From Rhodobacter ferrooxidans (GTDB lineage Bacteria > Pseudomonadota > Alphaproteobacteria > Rhodobacterales > Rhodobacteraceae), in contig NZ_ACYY01000023.1 of NCBI RefSeq assembly GCF_000176015.1, positions 1 to 53,913 on the forward strand: a DNA stretch of 53,913 nucleotides, in the 5' to 3' direction. Below, piece by piece: positions 50,028 through 53,913 of this stretch; position 1 is the first letter of the stretch; each line of letters begins with the position of its first letter. Position numbers and translations under genes: made by a program. The notes beneath the pieces were generated by a model that ran no database searches, was not told the DNA's origin, and saw only the letters and a program-made list of their open reading frames with translations.

Positions 50028-50974
50028 TCGCCCCGCCGCGGCTTGTGGCCACCCGCGCCGTCGCCAGCAAAGCCGCCCCCGCCCCCGCCCGCGCCGAGGC
50101 CAAAGCCGAAGCGCCGCGCCGCGACCCGGCCCCCAGCCGGGCGGCCTATCGCTGGCACCGGCTGTGGCTGACGCCGCTATTCCGCACGCTGATGCGGGTG
50201 GGGCTGCCGGCCTTTGTCATCGTCATGGGGCTTGGGCTCTATTTGGGCAATGCCGACCGCCGCGCCGCCCTGACCGGCCATTTCACCGACCTGCGCGCCG
50301 CGTTGGAGCAGCGGCCGGAATTCATGGTCAGCCTGATGTCGATCGACGGTGCCACCCCGGCGCTGGCCGATGCGATCCGCAAGGTGGCGGCGGTGCCGCT
50401 GCCGAAAAGCTCTTTCGACATTGACCTGCTGGCGCTGCGCGACCGGATTGCCACGCTGGATGCGGTGGCCACCGCCGATGTGCGGGTGAAATCGGGCGGG
50501 GTGCTGCAAATCCGCATTACCGAGCGGGTGCCAGCGGTGGTCTTGCGCAAGCCCGATGCGCTGGAACTGCTGGATGCCAGCGGGCACCGGGTGGCGCTGG
50601 TGCTGGCGCGGGCCGACCGCCCCGATCTGCCGCTGCTGGCGGGCGACGGGGCTGCCAAGGCGGTGCCCGAGGCCTTGCAGATCATCGCCGCTGCCGGGCC
50701 GCTGGTGCCGCGCCTGCGCGGGCTGGTGCGGATGGGCGACCGGCGCTGGGACATCGTGCTGGACCGTGACCAGCGCATCCTGCTGCCAGCCACCGATCCG
50801 GTAAAGGCGCTGGAGCGCATCCTGGCGCTGGACAAGGCCGAAAACCTGCTGGCGCGCGATATTCTGACGGTCGATCTGCGCTTGCAGGAACGCCCGGTGC
50901 TGCGCCTTGCCCCCAACGCCTTGCGCGAAATGCGCCGCGCCAATGGAATTGAAACCGTGGAGAGTTCCCTATGA
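50015..50974 (+). CDS. ftsQ: cell division protein FtsQ
   Basis: The 319-residue bitopic protein has a long Pro/Ala/Arg-rich cytoplasmic tail (1-55), one membrane helix (about 67-85), a POTRA domain ([19 protein letters not shown], about 105-170) and the beta domain. It scaffolds FtsB/FtsL at the septum. ATG 50015 follows GGAGG by 7 nt. The stop shares ATGA with ftsA. It was recognised by position and architecture; sequence is divergent in this family. Confidence 0.92.
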   Translation: MQPLIAPPRLVATRAVASKAAPAPARAEAKAEAPRRDPAPSRAAYRWHRLWLTPLFRTLMRVGLPAFVIVMGLGLYLGNADRRAALTGHFTDLRAALEQRPEFMVSLMSIDGATPALADAIRKVAAVPLPKSSFDIDLLALRDRIATLDAVATADVRVKSGGVLQIRITERVPAVVLRKPDALELLDASGHRVALVLARADRPDLPLLAGDGAAKAVPEALQIIAAAGPLVPRLRGLVRMGDRRWDIVLDRDQRILLPATDPVKALERILALDKAENLLARDILTVDLRLQERPVLRLAPNALREMRRANGIETVESSL

Positions 50975-52305
50975 CCGATCTTTACCAATCCCAGCGGGCG
51001 ATGCGCAACATGCGCCGGGCCGCCATGCAGCGCGGCGTGATCGCCATTCTGGATGTGGGATCGTCGAAGATCGCCTGCCTGATCCTGCGGTTCGACGGGG
51101 CGGCCAAACTGCGCGAGGTCGATGGCGTCGGGCCGATGGCCGGGCAATCCAGTTTCCGGGTGATCGGGGCCGCCACCACCCGCTCGCGCGGGGTGAATTT
51201 CGGTGAAATCACCGTGATGAATGAAACCGAGCGCGCCATCCGCACCGCCGTGCAGGCGGCGCAGAAGATGGCCAACGTGCGGGTCGATCATGTGATCGCC
51301 TGTTTCTCGGGGGCGGAGCCGCGCAGCTACGGGCTGGCGGGCGAGTGGGACTTGCAGGATTCGGTGGTGACCGAGCAGGACGTGGCCCGCGTGCTTTCCG
51401 CCTGCGACGTGCCCGATATCGGTTCGGGCCGCGAGGTGCTGCACGCCCAGCCGGTGAACTTTGCGCTGGACCATCGTTCCGGCCTTGGCGATCCGCGTGG
51501 GCAGATCGGCAACCGGCTGGCCTGCGACATGCACATGCTGTCGGTCGATGCCTCGGTGGTGCAGAACCTGCTTTACTGCATCAAGCGCTGCGATCTGGAA
51601 CTGGCGGGGATCGCGTCGTCGGCCTATGTCTCGGGCATTTCCAGCCTGGTCGAGGACGAGCAGGAACTGGGCGCTGCCTGCATCGACATGGGCGGCGGCA
51701 CCACCGGCGTGTCGGTCTTCATGAAAAAGCACATGATCTTTGCCGATTCTGTGCGGATGGGCGGCGACCATGTGACCTCGGATATCTCCAAGGGGCTGTC
51801 GGTGCCGCTGGCGGTGGCGGAACGCATCAAGACCAAGCATGGCGGCGTGCAGGCCACCGGCATGGATGACCGCGACATGATCGAAACGGGGGGCGACAGC
51901 GGCGACTGGGAAAAGGACCGCCGTCAGGTCAGCCGCACCGAGCTGATCGGCATCATGCGGCCACGGGTCGAGGAAATTCTGGAGGAAGCCCGCGCAAGGC
52001 TGGATGCGGCCGGGTTCGAGCATCTGCCCAGCCAGCAGATCGTGCTGACCGGGGGTGCCAGCCAGATCCCCGGCCTGGACGGGCTGGCCGCGCGAATCCT
52101 TGGCCAGCGGGTGCGGCTGGGGCGGCCCTTGCGGGTGCAGGGATTGCCGCAAGCGGTGACTGGACCGGCGTTCAGTAGTGCCGTAGGGTTGTGTTTGTTT
52201 GCGGCACACCCGCAAGACGAGTGGTGGGATTTCGATATTCCCGCCGAAAGATACCCGGCGCGGTCACTGAAAAGGGCGCTTAAATGGTTCAAGGACAACT
52301 GGTAA
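50971..52305 (+). CDS. ftsA: cell division protein FtsA
   Basis: The 444-residue actin-like ATPase tethers FtsZ to the membrane. Nucleotide-binding segments are IAILDVGSSKIACLILRF near residue 24, CIDMGGGTTGVSVFM near 234 and VLTGGASQIPGLDGLA near 357. The C-terminus PARSLKRALKWFKDNW is the amphipathic membrane-targeting helix. The start overlaps ftsQ. ftsZ follows after a 219-bp spacer with no gene. Confidence 0.97.
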   Translation: MTDLYQSQRAMRNMRRAAMQRGVIAILDVGSSKIACLILRFDGAAKLREVDGVGPMAGQSSFRVIGAATTRSRGVNFGEITVMNETERAIRTAVQAAQKMANVRVDHVIACFSGAEPRSYGLAGEWDLQDSVVTEQDVARVLSACDVPDIGSGREVLHAQPVNFALDHRSGLGDPRGQIGNRLACDMHMLSVDASVVQNLLYCIKRCDLELAGIASSAYVSGISSLVEDEQELGAACIDMGGGTTGVSVFMKKHMIFADSVRMGGDHVTSDISKGLSVPLAVAERIKTKHGGVQATGMDDRDMIETGGDSGDWEKDRRQVSRTELIGIMRPRVEEILEEARARLDAAGFEHLPSQQIVLTGGASQIPGLDGLAARILGQRVRLGRPLRVQGLPQAVTGPAFSSAVGLCLFAAHPQDEWWDFDIPAERYPARSLKRALKWFKDNW

Positions 52306-52524
52306 CCCGCAATATCCTGCGTCTGTGGCGAAATCCCGCTGAAAATCGCGGGGTATGCCCCATATTTTGTGGGCAATCCTTGTTTTTTTCGTGACCTCGG
52401 CACGATCTGTGGATAGAATCCGGGATAAGTCGTGATTTGCAGCCCGGGACAGGTATGCAAACCGAAAATTCGGCACCTTGGCGGCGCTTTTGGCGGCAAT
52501 CAAAAAACAACAGGCGGACAGGCA

Positions 52525-53913
52525 ATGGCACTTAATCTGACGATGACCTCGCAGCGCGAAGATCTGAAGCCGCGCATCACGGTATTCGGTGTCGGCGGGG
52601 CGGGGGGCAACGCCGTCAACAACATGATCGACAAGAACCTTGAGGGTGTCGAATTCGTGGTGGCCAACACCGACGCGCAGGCGTTGCAGCAAAGCCGGGC
52701 CGGGTCGCGCATCCAGATGGGGCCGAAAGCCACCGAAGGTCTGGGCGCGGGTGCCCGCCCGACCGTTGGCGCCGCCGCCGCCGAGGAAACCATCGAGGAA
52801 ATCGTTGACCAGCTTGCCGGCGCCCACATGTGCTTCATCACCGCCGGCATGGGTGGCGGCACCGGCACCGGGGCGGCGCCGATCATCGCGCAGGCCGCGC
52901 GCGAGCTGGGTGTGCTGACCGTCGGCGTGGTGACCAAGCCCTTCCAGTTCGAAGGCAACAAGCGGATGAAGCAGGCCGAGGACGGCATCGAGGCTCTGCA
53001 GAAGGTCGTCGATACCCTGATCATCATTCCCAACCAGAACCTGTTCCGGCTGGCCAACGAACGCACCACCTTTACCGAAGCCTTCGCCATGGCCGATGAT
53101 GTGCTGTATCAGGGCGTCAAGGGTGTCACCGACCTGATGGTGCGCCCCGGCCTGATCAACCTCGATTTCGCCGACGTGCGTGCGGTGATGGACGAGATGG
53201 GCAAGGCGATGATGGGCACCGGCGAGGCCTCGGGCGAGAACCGCGCCGTGCAGGCCGCCGAAAAGGCGATTGCCAATCCGCTGCTGGACGAGATCAGCCT
53301 GCATGGCGCCAAGGGCGTGCTGATCAACATCACCGGCGGCTATGACCTGACGCTGTTCGAACTGGACGAGGCCGCCAACATCATCCGCGAAAAGGTCGAT
53401 CCCGACGCCAACATCATCGTCGGCTCGACGCTGGATACCGCGATGGAAGGCACCATCCGGGTTTCCGTGGTGGCCACCGGCATCGACGCCAATCAGGCCA
53501 ACCGGGCCGAGCCCGCCGTGGCCCGCCGCTCCGCGACCATGACGCAACCGGCGGTGTTCAGCGCCCCGGAAGCCCGGCTGGAACTGCGGCAAGAGCCGCG
53601 CCACGAGGCTGCGGCCCCCGCCGCCCCGGCGCCCAGCCTGTTTGACGGCATGGAGCAGGCGCTGGCTGCGCCGCAGGCCGACTATGCCGAGCCCGAGTAT
53701 GACGACGCGCCGGAGGCAGACGACATGCCGCCGCCCGCCTATCGCCCGCAAGCTGCCGCCCCGGCGCCGCAACCGCGCCCGCTGACCGCCGCCCTTGATC
53801 AGGACGCTGCCGCTTTCGTGGCACCGCGGCCGCGGCCGATGGGCACACCGTCGCCCGAGGCGATGGCCCGCCTGCAAGCCGCCGTCAGCAAGAACCCCGG
53901 CGCCCGGCCGCAA
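52525..53913 (+). CDS. ftsZ: cell division GTPase FtsZ (3' end outside window)
   Basis: 463 codons are present and the frame is open to the window edge. The tubulin-like domain covers about residues 15-320 with the GTP loop G110-GGTGTG and the T7 loop region [15 protein letters not shown]. After residue 320 comes a disordered Ala/Pro/Glu-rich linker, long in Rhodobacterales, and the conserved C-terminal peptide that binds FtsA is beyond the end. Start ATG 52525 ([25 protein letters not shown]). The 219-bp spacer from ftsA contains a T run (52382-52389), a GAATC (possible CcrM site) and a one-mismatch DnaA box TGTGGATAG; I cannot place a promoter with confidence. Confidence 0.97.
   Translation, partial: MALNLTMTSQREDLKPRITVFGVGGAGGNAVNNMIDKNLEGVEFVVANTDAQALQQSRAGSRIQMGPKATEGLGAGARPTVGAAAAEETIEEIVDQLAGAHMCFITAGMGGGTGTGAAPIIAQAARELGVLTVGVVTKPFQFEGNKRMKQAEDGIEALQKVVDTLIIIPNQNLFRLANERTTFTEAFAMADDVLYQGVKGVTDLMVRPGLINLDFADVRAVMDEMGKAMMGTGEASGENRAVQAAEKAIANPLLDEISLHGAKGVLINITGGYDLTLFELDEAANIIREKVDPDANIIVGSTLDTAMEGTIRVSVVATGIDANQANRAEPAVARRSATMTQPAVFSAPEARLELRQEPRHEAAAPAAPAPSLFDGMEQALAAPQADYAEPEYDDAPEADDMPPPAYRPQAAAPAPQPRPLTAALDQDAAAFVAPRPRPMGTPSPEAMARLQAAVSKNPGARPQ

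Noticed and set aside
52410-52419. DnaA box / replication origin between ftsA and ftsZ
   Set aside because: A single nine-base match with one mismatch, no cluster of boxes, and the location is a normal ftsZ promoter region.

Overview
The window is high-GC (mid-to-upper 60s %) chromosomal DNA of an alphaproteobacterium, almost certainly Rhodobacteraceae (Rhodobacter/Gemmobacter-like). The evidence is the complete dcw division/cell-wall cluster in Rhodobacter order, a DUF1127 gene followed by four 'cuckoo' (CcsR-type) small RNAs, fdxA-carD, split his genes, and meso-DAP-type MurE. There are no phage, transposase, CRISPR or biosynthetic-cluster genes. Most of the window is core genome with small accessory cassettes.

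Layout. 0-3.8 kb: end of a helicase gene, S4 RNA-binding protein, fdxA and carD with a clear sigma70 promoter, then divergent cobS/cobT for cobalamin lower-ligand assembly. 3.8-14.6 kb: a CPA2/Kef-type antiporter, a large Pro/Ala-rich membrane protein frameshifted at a run of eight C, a SIMPL protein, a tyrosine phosphatase, a glycosyltransferase-like protein, a DDAH-like hydrolase, tRNA-Tyr, a TrmH/RlmB methyltransferase and a CoA-binding protein. 14.6-21.3 kb: hisB-hisH-hisA-hisF-hisE on the minus strand, interrupted by plus-strand genes (membrane protein, sodium:solute symporter with a small partner, DUF2147, one-domain Ada). 21.4-29.2 kb: two tRNA-Gly(GCC), pyruvate carboxylase, UvrD/PcrA helicase with a foreign-looking in-frame insert, and a BenE-type transporter.

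29.2-31.8 kb is the regulatory-RNA region. On the minus strand, a 71-codon DUF1127 gene (CcaF1-like) is followed by four tandem two-hairpin RNAs carrying CCTCCTCCC loops. Compensatory base changes between copies support the fold. Next come an Mrp/ApbC ATPase and an unusually long leader before mraZ that ends in a strong hairpin, matching the UpsM small RNA described upstream of dcw in Rhodobacter sphaeroides.

31.8 kb to the end: mraZ-rsmH-ftsL-ftsI-murE-murF-mraY, two inserted genes, murD, an inserted GFA-family gene, ftsW-murG-murC-DUF2484-hypothetical-murB-ddl-ftsQ-ftsA-ftsZ (ftsZ runs off the end). These genes make UDP-MurNAc-pentapeptide, lipid I and lipid II, and the divisome. Most are coupled by overlaps of 1-4 nt. 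The larger inserted gene encodes a secreted protein built of about 38-residue tandem repeats and lies between two 62-bp near-identical direct repeats. Those repeats belong to a dispersed family with the head TTTGC-NN-AAATATCC that recurs just after stop codons across the window.
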